Source: Candidatus Competibacter denitrificans Run_A_D11
GTDB lineage: Bacteria > Pseudomonadota > Gammaproteobacteria > Competibacterales > Competibacteraceae
Assembly: GCF_001051235.1 (NCBI RefSeq)
Contig: NZ_CBTJ020000036.1
Span: 1 to 44,529, forward strand
DNA: 44,529 nt
Direction: 5' to 3'
Below the pieces are notes generated by a model. It was not told where the DNA came from. It saw nothing but the letters and a program-made list of their open reading frames with translations, and did no database searches. The position numbers were made by a program, and so were the translations under genes. Shown one piece after another: positions 14,735-22,834 of the stretch; positions within the stretch are counted from its first letter, which is position 1; every line of letters begins with the position of its first letter.

Positions 14735-16684
14735 CTAGGCATCACCGACCGTCAATCGGGAAAAACGCCGTTGTGAGCCTGGAAAATCGACGCTCATCAG
14801 AAAGGCCGCCAGCAAACCTGCTGCCACCGCCACCAGAACACCGCTCAATGTCATGCTGCGGGCTATTTGCACCACGATACCATCGACCATCGACACCACG
14901 ATACCCGCCAGGAATAGAACCACCGCCAGCCATTGATAAATAGCGAGATCAAAAATTCTGAAGGTTTGCGGTTCGCCCCGATAACATTCTTCGACAAAGC
15001 GCGCCAATGAGGAAAACACCAGATAAAGGCCACCGATAAACGTGGTCGTCGCCCCACAATGCCACAATCGCCATAAACAAGCGAAGATCAATAGATTGCC
15101 AATGATTGAATACAACTGGGTTGGGTGAATGGGAACACCCTGTAAGCCACCCAGCGCCGTGACACGGGATTTGGGATTGATAATGCAAAGTCCGGGCGCT
15201 TTCAGCACCGGCTTACCGTGGCAACAACCCTGAACCAGACAACGCAAGCGGCCAATCGCCTGAGCGGGCGGTGCGGCGCAGGCAAAACCCGCCATCACAT
15301 CATGCGCTGCGCTCAGATCGAAAAAAGCGAGAACGCACAAACCCAAAATAGCGCCAAATAAAAACCCATAATACCCAAAAGGCCGCGACAGACGGGTTCC
15401 TCCTTCCAGCCAATAACCCCATGCGCCCGCCGATAGTAGCGCAATGCTAAAAACCCAAGCGATTTCGCCAATGAACTCAGGCCCAATTAACCAGATTGCC
15501 AGCAGAATTCCCACGGTTGCAGCGATACCCGACCACAGTGCGTGGCTGATTATTCGGATCGGCCCATAGTGAATGGCTGTCCAGGAATTACCGAGCACCT
15601 CGGCATAGTGAACTAACCCGCGCCACACGGCTGCGTGATGCCAACACAATAGCCCCACCAGCACACCACCCACGACATCGACCACCGCATGAGAGCCGGT
15701 CAGAATGCAACTAACGCCAATAGCGGTAGCGATGAAAAGCCAGGCTGGCGTTAGAATCCTGAAGCGATGACACAAACAATACGCAGCGAATATGACCCAA
15801 ATCACATGGAACGAGGGCAGCGCCAACCATTCCGCATCCAGCAGCCGATTGACGGCGGATAATTCAGCGTCCAGCCCGTTGCCAGACAGTGGCAATAACG
15901 CCGCCCGGCCTAGAAAGAACATCATCCAGCTAAAGCCCAATCCGGTCGCCAACCAGGCGCTGATCACATAGCGCCGCAGTTCTCGGTGGGTACGGAGCCA
16001 TAAAGGCCCCATCACCGCCAGCGGATAGGCCGCTGAATAAAGCCAGATCGTCCAATTCACTGTGGGAATTTGGTACTCCCACGCCAGGCGCAATTCCCGC
16101 GCCCCTTCAGGAATGGGCATCATGGAAAATATCGAATACAAGATGGCCCACGGCCCTAACGCCACTACGGTTGCAGCCAAACGCCGAACCCACGACGCCT
16201 TGTCGGGATGGTCGGCGGGCAACCCTAACAGCGGAGAGTGAAGCCTATCCCCAAAGCGCTCCCGCAACCATGGCCCTTCATAGCCCACAACCAGCGCCGT
16301 CACCGCAAGCGCCATTATCGGGGTGACGACCCACAACCCGGCGGGCGAATTGACCGTAATTGAAATCCCGCCGACCACACCGATAGACCCCAGATAAATC
16401 GGATGCGAGAACACCGAGTAGATTGAATCGGCGACGTAATGCGGTGGTGGATAGGCGTTCATCGGCAAGCCTTTGCCGGTCATCCAAAGCGCGCGCATAG
16501 CAACCAGCATGAGAGCCAGTCCGGCGAGCAGCAACGCCATGCCCACCCACGGTTGCCAGGGAATCGGCCAGAAAGTCATCCCCGATTGATCCAGTCGCCA
16601 CGCCCACGCTATCAATAAGGCAGGCAGCAGAATGACGAAGAAACTACCGTAAAGCATCTGACCAAGCCGCTGGTTTAAGGCCAT
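14735..16684 (-). CDS. three-domain membrane protein: ICMT/PEMT-like, PAP2-like and Lgt-like
   Basis: About residues 1-150 resemble isoprenylcysteine or phospholipid methyltransferases, with GKGLPMNAYPPPHYV, FSHPIYLG and a closing EGPWLRERFGDR. Residues 190-370 resemble Aur1/Ipt1-type PAP2 phosphatases/transferases, with ALPSFHV and TGSHAVVDVVGG supplying the expected His, His and Asp. Residues 420-620 resemble prolipoprotein diacylglyceryl transferase, with IGRLRCLVQGCCHG, HPTQLYS and ARFVEECYRGEP. The HGG histidine essential in E. coli Lgt has no clear equivalent (GYYGFLFG is found instead). Many helices place it in the inner membrane. It overlaps its upstream partner by 10 bp. A role in modifying a lipid or lipid-linked molecule is inferred from the domains; the substrate is unknown. 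Confidence 0.8.
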   Translation of the reverse strand: MALNQRLGQMLYGSFFVILLPALLIAWAWRLDQSGMTFWPIPWQPWVGMALLLAGLALMLVAMRALWMTGKGLPMNAYPPPHYVADSIYSVFSHPIYLGSIGVVGGISITVNSPAGLWVVTPIMALAVTALVVGYEGPWLRERFGDRLHSPLLGLPADHPDKASWVRRLAATVVALGPWAILYSIFSMMPIPEGARELRLAWEYQIPTVNWTIWLYSAAYPLAVMGPLWLRTHRELRRYVISAWLATGLGFSWMMFFLGRAALLPLSGNGLDAELSAVNRLLDAEWLALPSFHVIWVIFAAYCLCHRFRILTPAWLFIATAIGVSCILTGSHAVVDVVGGVLVGLLCWHHAAVWRGLVHYAEVLGNSWTAIHYGPIRIISHALWSGIAATVGILLAIWLIGPEFIGEIAWVFSIALLSAGAWGYWLEGGTRLSRPFGYYGFLFGAILGLCVLAFFDLSAAHDVMAGFACAAPPAQAIGRLRCLVQGCCHGKPVLKAPGLCIINPKSRVTALGGLQGVPIHPTQLYSIIGNLLIFACLWRLWHCGATTTFIGGLYLVFSSLARFVEECYRGEPQTFRIFDLAIYQWLAVVLFLAGIVVSMVDGIVVQIARSMTLSGVLVAVAAGLLAAFLMSVDFPGSQRRFSRLTVGDA

Positions 16685-17427
16685 ATCACTTCCTCATACA
16701 GAACGCTTCCTTGCTCTACTTCTGCACCGTCCAATTCCAAAATCCCTTCCGCAAACCATTTTGTTTCCACGCCTGATAAAAATTGGGCTATCTCGAAAAC
16801 TCGAAGCCAACCAAATGGATGCAAAGCGCCAACCCCCAACGGTTCGCTGACGATCTGGTGAGGCGTTTCAATCAATAAACAGGCTTGTTCCGTCCGAACG
16901 GCCCGCTCATCGACCGTAAGCCATGCGGTTGCATGACCGTCCAGAAGCGCCAACTTCTTTTGAATACGGCCGCACCATTCGATCCATACAAGCGAATGTT
17001 CCCGGCCACAGAAACGGCCCCACTTCAGCGTTTTCAAGCCCAAGCGCCAGGGCATGAAATTGAGAGTCAGCCGCTCCGCATAACCGCGTACTTCCTGTTG
17101 TTCCTGCGCAATCGACATTTCACCATTCAGTACGACCGGTTCCCATAAAACGGCTTGTTTGCCCTGCTGCCACAGCCATTGGGGCCGACGGCAAACACCT
17201 TTCCAAATGATTTCAGTTTGATCAATGCTGGCGGGCCAATAGAGGGATTCACCCCGAACGGTCGGCATCTCAAAACCACGAAAATCTAAAACCGTCTTAC
17301 TTGCACGACCCGCCCCCAAGTTTCCCTGGTAACCCAGCGTCAATGGCCCAAAATGTAAATTTGCCAAATACCAAATTTGAGCGCGTCCGTTGCTTACAAA
17401 ATCTCCGTACCATTTTTCTAAAAACAT
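16675..17427 (-). CDS. hypothetical protein (250 aa) coupled to the three-domain membrane enzyme
   Basis: The protein is rich in Trp, Gly and alternating hydrophobic residues (YGDFVSNGRAQIWYLANLHFG, then TLGYQGNLGAG), which suggests a mostly β-stranded, lipocalin- or CrtC/AttH-like fold. No membrane helix or signal peptide is evident. I do not recognise the family with confidence. Its last 10 bases overlap the start of the downstream ICMT/PAP2/Lgt-like gene, so the products are probably made in proportion and may work together, for example by handling a lipidic product. Composition is near the regional average. The ATG start has only a weak ribosome site. Confidence 0.7.
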   Translation of the reverse strand: MFLEKWYGDFVSNGRAQIWYLANLHFGPLTLGYQGNLGAGRASKTVLDFRGFEMPTVRGESLYWPASIDQTEIIWKGVCRRPQWLWQQGKQAVLWEPVVLNGEMSIAQEQQEVRGYAERLTLNFMPWRLGLKTLKWGRFCGREHSLVWIEWCGRIQKKLALLDGHATAWLTVDERAVRTEQACLLIETPHQIVSEPLGVGALHPFGWLRVFEIAQFLSGVETKWFAEGILELDGAEVEQGSVLYEEVIWP

Positions 17428-17483
17428 ACCGAGAAAAACACCCTATAGCAGCGACTGAGAACTGGATTATTCCAGATTATTTT

Positions 17484-18083
17484 TCAGCGGATTTCGAGTG
17501 ACTCAACTCGTATTAACTCACAGGCCCCAAATCCCACATCATCACGACTCAGTGAGGATCGCCAACGCCAACCATCAGCAGCATATGCCTCAACTAATTG
17601 GCCGCTAATGCGTATTACTTGCCCGACACGAAGCTTTTTTATTTGCTTTTCGAGCATGGGAGAAGCTGGAATCAGATGCACATTCGCACTGTGGCTAGCT
17701 ATCTCCGCAGGCGGGCGGGGAGGAAGCTCATCCCAGCGATAACGGTAAGCCCTATTACTCTGGCTAATGGCTAATTTCTCAATAACAGAACTGTCAGACA
17801 TTGATCCCCAACCTAGCGCCAAATCGACAGGGGCCAATTCAGACTCACGGTCAAGATGATAAATTTCTTTAGCAAGAACCCGTGCTTCAATAATATAATC
17901 TGCCAATAGATCTAATTTATATTTACCCTGATTCAAAGCCTCTTTTTTCAAGAGATTGGTTTGTATTGGCTCATTAGGAGCCATGCTTCCAGGAGGATGC
18001 TTCAGTTCTCGATGACTCCAGTGCCACCAAGCACTGAAAAGAATTAAAATAACAAATAGCCAACGCCAAGATATTGTTATCAT
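17484..18083 (-). CDS. conserved hypothetical protein with N-terminal membrane anchor (199 aa)
   Basis: A hydrophobic helix at residues 6-22 is followed by a soluble domain, probably periplasmic. It contains YIIEARVLAKEIYHLD, LALGWGSMSDSSVI, the block RYRWDELPPRPPAEIASHSAN and the C-terminal DGWRWRSSLSRDDVGFGACE. I recall this signature from a widespread uncharacterised proteobacterial family. The late segment VGQVIRISGQLVEA resembles a small β-barrel. It is 56 bp upstream of the lipocalin-like gene and 65 bp downstream of the GNAT gene on the same strand, so an operon is possible. It is moderately AT-rich. Confidence 0.75.
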   Translation of the reverse strand: MITISWRWLFVILILFSAWWHWSHRELKHPPGSMAPNEPIQTNLLKKEALNQGKYKLDLLADYIIEARVLAKEIYHLDRESELAPVDLALGWGSMSDSSVIEKLAISQSNRAYRYRWDELPPRPPAEIASHSANVHLIPASPMLEKQIKKLRVGQVIRISGQLVEAYAADGWRWRSSLSRDDVGFGACELIRVESLEIR

Positions 18084-18148
18084 AACTTAATTTTAATAAC
18101 AACCTATGTAACAATTCCCCGTTTCTCCAGAAGCCTGCAAAAAATGAT

Positions 18149-18631
18149 TTATAGGGTTCGGCAATAAAATCGGCTATCCACTCCCATAACTGGGAAACTG
18201 GCAGGCAATGCAAAACGGTCGATCATTTGAAAGCCATTTTTCTCGTAAAATCGATGAGCAGCGAAAAATACATCCGTCGTGCCAAGATAAATTTCCAGCA
18301 CACCTCGCAATTGGCACCACGCTATCAGTGTATCGAGTAATTGCTTAGCCACGCCCCGCTTCGAGCCACGATGGGTGGCTTTTACGAATATTTTTCGCAG
18401 GGCGGTCTGACGGTTGCTGATATCGAGCAAGCCCAGTGTTCCTACAATCTCCTCACCGTCTAAGGCCACCCAAAAATTGCCATTACCCCGCTGATAAAAA
18501 CGAGAAATACTCTGTAAATCAGGCTGCGCTTCCAGCGTAATGGGAATTTCAAATTCCAATCGCTGGATCGATAGAATGAGATCGACAACACCTTGGACAT
18601 AGTGCTGAGAGAATGGAACAATAGTGATCAT
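18149..18631 (-). CDS. GNAT family N-acetyltransferase (160 aa)
   Basis: The fold is read from EEIVGTLGLLDI (β4), the acetyl-CoA pyrophosphate loop region HRGSKRGVAKQLLD (motif A) and the C-terminal FFAAHRFYEKNGFQMI (β6/motif B). The reaction is transfer of acetyl from acetyl-CoA to an amine; the substrate is unknown. I chose the ATG at 18629-18631, which begins MITIVPFSQ and follows an AGAGGA ribosome site. An upstream in-frame ATG would add 15 residues unlike the family. The start overlaps the stop of a possible 37-codon frame by ATGA. Confidence 0.88.
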   Translation of the reverse strand: MITIVPFSQHYVQGVVDLILSIQRLEFEIPITLEAQPDLQSISRFYQRGNGNFWVALDGEEIVGTLGLLDISNRQTALRKIFVKATHRGSKRGVAKQLLDTLIAWCQLRGVLEIYLGTTDVFFAAHRFYEKNGFQMIDRFALPASFPVMGVDSRFYCRTL

Positions 18632-18741
18632 GTTTCCTCTGGTATTTCGATAGTGGGTGCAATAGAGTGAGCGCAATGGTGTCCTGGCTTTTCCAACGCT
18701 ACCAACGTATTTGCCGCCATCCCAGCATAGACCGGCTCCAT
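18628..18741 (-). CDS. possible 37-residue ORF resembling the C-terminus of the SWIM protein
   Basis: The frame starts with ATG at 18741 and ends with a TGA overlapping the start of the GNAT gene (ATGA). Its first part, MEPVYAGMAANTLVALEKP, resembles the tail of the SWIM-domain protein encoded just upstream on the same strand (LEPMYAVMANGLLERSEP). The frame is also open for some codons before the ATG. It may be a duplicated and decaying end of the SWIM gene, or a short leader peptide coupled to the GNAT gene. The evidence is one short alignment by eye. Confidence 0.25.
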   Translation of the reverse strand: MEPVYAGMAANTLVALEKPGHHCAHSIAPTIEIPEET

Positions 18742-18819
18742 CTTTAGACCAGGGAGGATGTCAAAACCGGCGCTAATGACTCACTCACCACAAGCCGGAA
18801 CATCGTCTTTGCGGCCCAT

Positions 18820-19665
18820 TCAAGATCCACTGGGTTCCGATCTCTCAAGCAAACCATTCGCCATCACTGCGTACATCGGCTCCAGACTTTCCAACGGCGC
18901 AACTTCGCCGCGCCAGAACGGAAACGGGCCAAGCCGACGCAACAGAGCGGCTGATTTGGCGGGGGCAATCAGCGCACCCGTCAATGTCTCCGGCAACGGC
19001 GGCATCGCCCAGAATGTCGATGGTTCTTCGGGCAACGGTTCGGGCACCGCCACTACCCAATCATCATCGCCGTCCGCCGTCTCGCCCAATTGCGCCAGCA
19101 ACGTATCCCGCTCCATGCCGCGCAACCGGAACATCAAAAACGGATCGTTATCGAAGGCCTCGCCCAGCAGGTAATAAACAGCGGCAATGTGTTTGCAGGG
19201 ATTGGAATAGTCAGGACAGGAGCACTCCGTCGTCAAATCGCCGTGCGTCCTGGGAAACAGTGACAAACCTTCAGCGGCAAACAGTTGTTCGATGTCGGTG
19301 GGCATTTCTCCGGCCAGCAGCCGGGCGCTGAACTGCGCTTCCTCGGCCATTGCCTCGGTCAGCTTTTGCCAGTCCGCCGCACTCAGCGGCTTAAGCTTGA
19401 TCGATACCTGATAGGGCCGCCGCTCGGAACCCTGCACCTTGGCCTTGACGTGGCCCGGCGTGATTTGGATGTCCAGCACTTGGCCCTGACGGGCGTAACT
19501 GCGCCCGCGCCCCAACCGTGCGCCGATGTTGAACCGCTCCAGCGTCTCAATCCAGCGTTTGGCCCACCACCGGCTGGCGAATGCGCCGCGCTGGCTTTGC
19601 GCCTTGATGCCGCCACTGACCCGACGCGGCTGGCTGGCGGGAAAATAATAGTCGTCATAGCCCAT
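18820..19665 (-). CDS. SWIM zinc-finger protein (281 aa), partner of SNF2 helicase
   Basis: The SWIM motif CxCx(n)CxH appears as CSCPDYSNPCKH near residues 147-158. Before it lie a conserved N-terminal segment (FASRWWAKRWIETLERF) and a β-rich region (SYARQGQVLDIQITPGHVKAKV) typical of the bacterial SWIM proteins paired with SNF2 ATPases. SWIM fingers bind DNA or protein. The ATG is 3 bp after the helicase stop, and its GGAGGAG ribosome site lies within the end of the helicase gene, which indicates tight coupling. The pair is widespread in bacteria, but its role is not firmly known. Confidence 0.9.
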   Translation of the reverse strand: MGYDDYYFPASQPRRVSGGIKAQSQRGAFASRWWAKRWIETLERFNIGARLGRGRSYARQGQVLDIQITPGHVKAKVQGSERRPYQVSIKLKPLSAADWQKLTEAMAEEAQFSARLLAGEMPTDIEQLFAAEGLSLFPRTHGDLTTECSCPDYSNPCKHIAAVYYLLGEAFDNDPFLMFRLRGMERDTLLAQLGETADGDDDWVVAVPEPLPEEPSTFWAMPPLPETLTGALIAPAKSAALLRRLGPFPFWRGEVAPLESLEPMYAVMANGLLERSEPSGS

Positions 19666-19668
19666 GCC

Positions 19669-22600
19669 CTACTCCTCCACCGCTTCGTCCCGCAGCCGGA
19701 ACAGGTCTTTCAGTTCATGGGTGGATAATTCAGTCAACCACGCCTCGCCGCTGCCGACAATTTTTTCCGCCAGCGATTGCTTGCGCTCGATCAGTTCGTC
19801 GATGCGCTCCTCCACCGTACCGACACAGATGAATTTATGCACTTCCACCTGCCGACTCTGGCCGATGCGAAAAGCGCGGTCGGTGGCCTGATTCTCCACC
19901 GCCGGATTCCACCAGCGGTCGAAGTGGAAGACATGGTTAGCACGGGTCAGATTCAAGCCGACGCCACCCGCTTTGATGGAGAGAATAAACACCGGCGGCC
20001 CGTTCTCGCCCTGAAACCGCTCCACCATCTGATCGCGTCGGGTCTTGGTCAGACCGCCATGCAGAAACAGCACTTCCTGGGCCAGGTGCTCTTGCAGGTG
20101 ATTGCGCAACAACTGCCCCATCTCGGCAAACTGGGTAAAAATCAGCGTTCGCTCGCTCATCGCCTGGATTTCTTCCAACATTTCCGTCAATCGCGCCAGC
20201 TTGCCGGAACGGCCCGGCAAGGGCGAATGATCGGCCAGATAGTGCGCCGGATGGTTACAGATTTGCTTGAGCCGCAGCAGCGTACTCAAAATCAGCGCCC
20301 GCCGGTCGATGCCGTCCGCGCTTTCCAAAGCGGCTTCCACCTGCTGCACCGCTGCGGCATACAGCGTCGCCTGTTCCTTGCTCAGGGTGCAGTACACCTT
20401 CATTTCCAGCTTGTCCGGTAAATCCTGAATGATGGCGCGGTCGGTCTTGAGCCGCCGCAAAATGAACGGGCCAGTCAGCCGCTGCAAGCGTTCCATAACG
20501 CGCTCGTCGCGCTGCACCTGCACCGGGATAAAGAACTCGCGCTTGAAGCGAGCGGCGTGACCGAGAAAGCCGGGATTGAGAAAGTCCTGAATCGACCACA
20601 AATCACCGATGTTGTTTTCGACCGGCGTGCCGGTAAGCGCAATGCGCCGTTCGGCCCGTAACGCCCGCGCCGCCTTGGCCTGCTTGGTTTCGGCGTTTTT
20701 GATGTTCTGGGCTTCATCCAGAATCACCACCGCCCATTCCACGCCCTGGAACAACGATAAATCCCGATGCAGCAAGCCGTAGCTGGATAGCACCAGCGCG
20801 TGCTCTCGTGCTTGCTGGACAAAGGTTTCGTCCTTGTCCCGGCCAGCGCCGTGATGAGTCATCACCGCCAGTTGCGGCGTGAAGCGTGAGGCTTCCTTGC
20901 GCCAGTTGCCAAGCAACGAGGTCGGGCAGACCAGCAAGGCCGGTCGCGGTTCGCCCACTTCCCGCAATCGCTGCAACAGCGCCAGGGTTTGCACGGTTTT
21001 CCCCAGCCCCATGTCGTCGGCCAGACACGCGCCCAAGCCCCAGCGGGTGAGAAAATCCAGCCAGGCATAACCGCGTTCCTGATAGGGTCGCAGCGTGGCG
21101 CTCAGACCGGAGGGTAGCGGCAGCGGTGCGATTTGGTCGCCTTGCGCCAGACCGGACAGCAGCTCGCCAAGCGGGCCATCGGCGGTAACGCTGCTCACCG
21201 CCAACCCGCCAACATCCTCCGCGCCCAGCGCCAGCCGCAGCAACTCGCGCCCGGTCAGCGCCTTTTCGCCTTGCCGTTGCAGTTCCAGTGCCGCCTGAAT
21301 TTCTGCGGCGGATAATTGCACCCACTGACCACGCACCCGCACCAGCGGCGCCTTGAGTTTGGCCAGCGCCAGCAATTCCTTGGCGGTCAAACCGGTATCG
21401 CCCAGCACGATGTCCCACTCGACCGCTAGCACCTTATCGAGGGTCAGACCAGCCTTGGACTCGAAGCGTGGCTTGATTTTGGTCTGCGCCGTCAATCTGA
21501 CCCGGCGCTTGCCCACCAAACCCGCAGGCAACAGCACGCCAAAGCCGTTCTGCTCCAGCAACGACGCTTCCTCACCGAGAAAGTGGAATGCGCCTGCACT
21601 ATCCAGCGCATAGCCCACCGGCGCGGATTCGCGCAAACTGCTTTCGATGGCGGGACACAAAGACGCCGCCTGCCCCAGCGAGGCCAGCAGTCCTTCCCGC
21701 GCTTTCGGCCCCAGCGTCTTCAGTCCGGCGCCGGTGCCCCGCTGCGGCTTCCACACCGCGTCGGCGGACACCAGCAGGCTGGGATCGTCGCGTGCTTGCA
21801 GCAAATAATGCACCCGCCATTCGGTGGCGGCATCGGGGAAAAACAGCGCGGACGGGTCTGCGTCCTGCTCCAGCCCCGGCTCCTCCAGGCGAAAACACAG
21901 CCGATAGGGCGCGTTAACCAAGCGCAACAGCGGTTGTTGCCAATCACGAATCTGCTTGGCCAGTTGTCGCAATTCGGTCTTGTCGCCTTGCAGCGCACCG
22001 TCCGGCTGGCGCAAAGCCTGAAGCCATTGCCCGTGCAGATGGGCAGCTTTCGCTCCCATGCGTCCGGTTGGCCGTATGGCCGCCTGTCGAACCAGATGAT
22101 CGACCATCCAATTCAGAAATTCCCGCAGCACCACGCGGGCGGCTGAGTCCGGCAACGCCCGGTGATCGGAACCGATGGCGCGAGCAGCGGGCGGCATGGC
22201 GCGGGCCAACTGTTCCAGGCGGCCACCGTCCTCGCCCAGCAAAATCGGCGTCCAACAGGCCCAATAGGCCCCTCGGCCTCGTTCGACCAGATCGGGCAAT
22301 ACCTGTTGGCGATAAACCAGCGCCCCGGCCAGATACAGGGCTTCGCCCCAGTAGCGCAGATCATCGCCTGCGCTGATGCCCGGCCCCAGCGTGGGACGCG
22401 CTCGAACAGCAGCGAGAAGGCTGATGGCATCCGCCGGAGGCAGTGTCAGGATGGGGATTTTCCAGGGCGACAGAATCAGTGGTTTGCGGGATTTAGGCGG
22501 CTCCGCCACCAGTGGCGAGGATGGCAGCGGGACACCGCCCTGGGTCGGTAGCCAAATGATCTGCTCGCTGGCCGCTGGTCCGTCCGTCGGTAACGACAGG

Positions 22601-22758
22601 CCCGCTTGCCTGAGGCAGTCCCGCAAGGCTGCGCTGTCGGTGCGATAGGGATAACGTGCAGCGGTGGCGGGCTGGTCTGGCGCCAATGCTTCCTGAGGCG
22701 CTGACTCCGCCCAGAAACGCAGGCAGCCCTTATGAAACGCGGCGTGCAAAATCCGCAT
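19669..22758 (-). CDS. SNF2/HepA-family DEAD/DEAH helicase-like ATPase (1029 aa)
   Basis: About residues 1-540 form the SNF2-associated N-terminal region found in this bacterial subfamily (for example GYALDSAGAFHFLGEE). The ATPase core follows: motif I in DDMGLGKTVQTL (about 583), motif Ia in LLVCPTSLLGNW, motif II DEAQNIKN (about 680), motif III in ALTGTPVENN, and the helicase C-terminal lobe with LIFTQFAEMG, SIKAGGVGLNLT and the motif VI region ATDRAFRIGQ. These proteins translocate on double-stranded DNA and remodel protein-DNA complexes. The gene is the first of the pair with the SWIM gene. Compare RapA/HepA, which is a different subfamily with extra RNA polymerase-binding domains. Confidence 0.95.
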   Translation of the reverse strand: MRILHAAFHKGCLRFWAESAPQEALAPDQPATAARYPYRTDSAALRDCLRQAGLSLPTDGPAASEQIIWLPTQGGVPLPSSPLVAEPPKSRKPLILSPWKIPILTLPPADAISLLAAVRARPTLGPGISAGDDLRYWGEALYLAGALVYRQQVLPDLVERGRGAYWACWTPILLGEDGGRLEQLARAMPPAARAIGSDHRALPDSAARVVLREFLNWMVDHLVRQAAIRPTGRMGAKAAHLHGQWLQALRQPDGALQGDKTELRQLAKQIRDWQQPLLRLVNAPYRLCFRLEEPGLEQDADPSALFFPDAATEWRVHYLLQARDDPSLLVSADAVWKPQRGTGAGLKTLGPKAREGLLASLGQAASLCPAIESSLRESAPVGYALDSAGAFHFLGEEASLLEQNGFGVLLPAGLVGKRRVRLTAQTKIKPRFESKAGLTLDKVLAVEWDIVLGDTGLTAKELLALAKLKAPLVRVRGQWVQLSAAEIQAALELQRQGEKALTGRELLRLALGAEDVGGLAVSSVTADGPLGELLSGLAQGDQIAPLPLPSGLSATLRPYQERGYAWLDFLTRWGLGACLADDMGLGKTVQTLALLQRLREVGEPRPALLVCPTSLLGNWRKEASRFTPQLAVMTHHGAGRDKDETFVQQAREHALVLSSYGLLHRDLSLFQGVEWAVVILDEAQNIKNAETKQAKAARALRAERRIALTGTPVENNIGDLWSIQDFLNPGFLGHAARFKREFFIPVQVQRDERVMERLQRLTGPFILRRLKTDRAIIQDLPDKLEMKVYCTLSKEQATLYAAAVQQVEAALESADGIDRRALILSTLLRLKQICNHPAHYLADHSPLPGRSGKLARLTEMLEEIQAMSERTLIFTQFAEMGQLLRNHLQEHLAQEVLFLHGGLTKTRRDQMVERFQGENGPPVFILSIKAGGVGLNLTRANHVFHFDRWWNPAVENQATDRAFRIGQSRQVEVHKFICVGTVEERIDELIERKQSLAEKIVGSGEAWLTELSTHELKDLFRLRDEAVEE

Positions 22759-22834
22759 CGATTGAATCCATCTCCAGCAAGCGAAAAACCATCAGCGATG
22801 CGTTCGCCATCCACCGCGCACGCCGCAGGAATGC

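Noticed and set aside
19285..19728. 147-codon plus-strand frame across the SWIM/SNF2 junction
   Set aside because: Antisense shadow of two certain genes.
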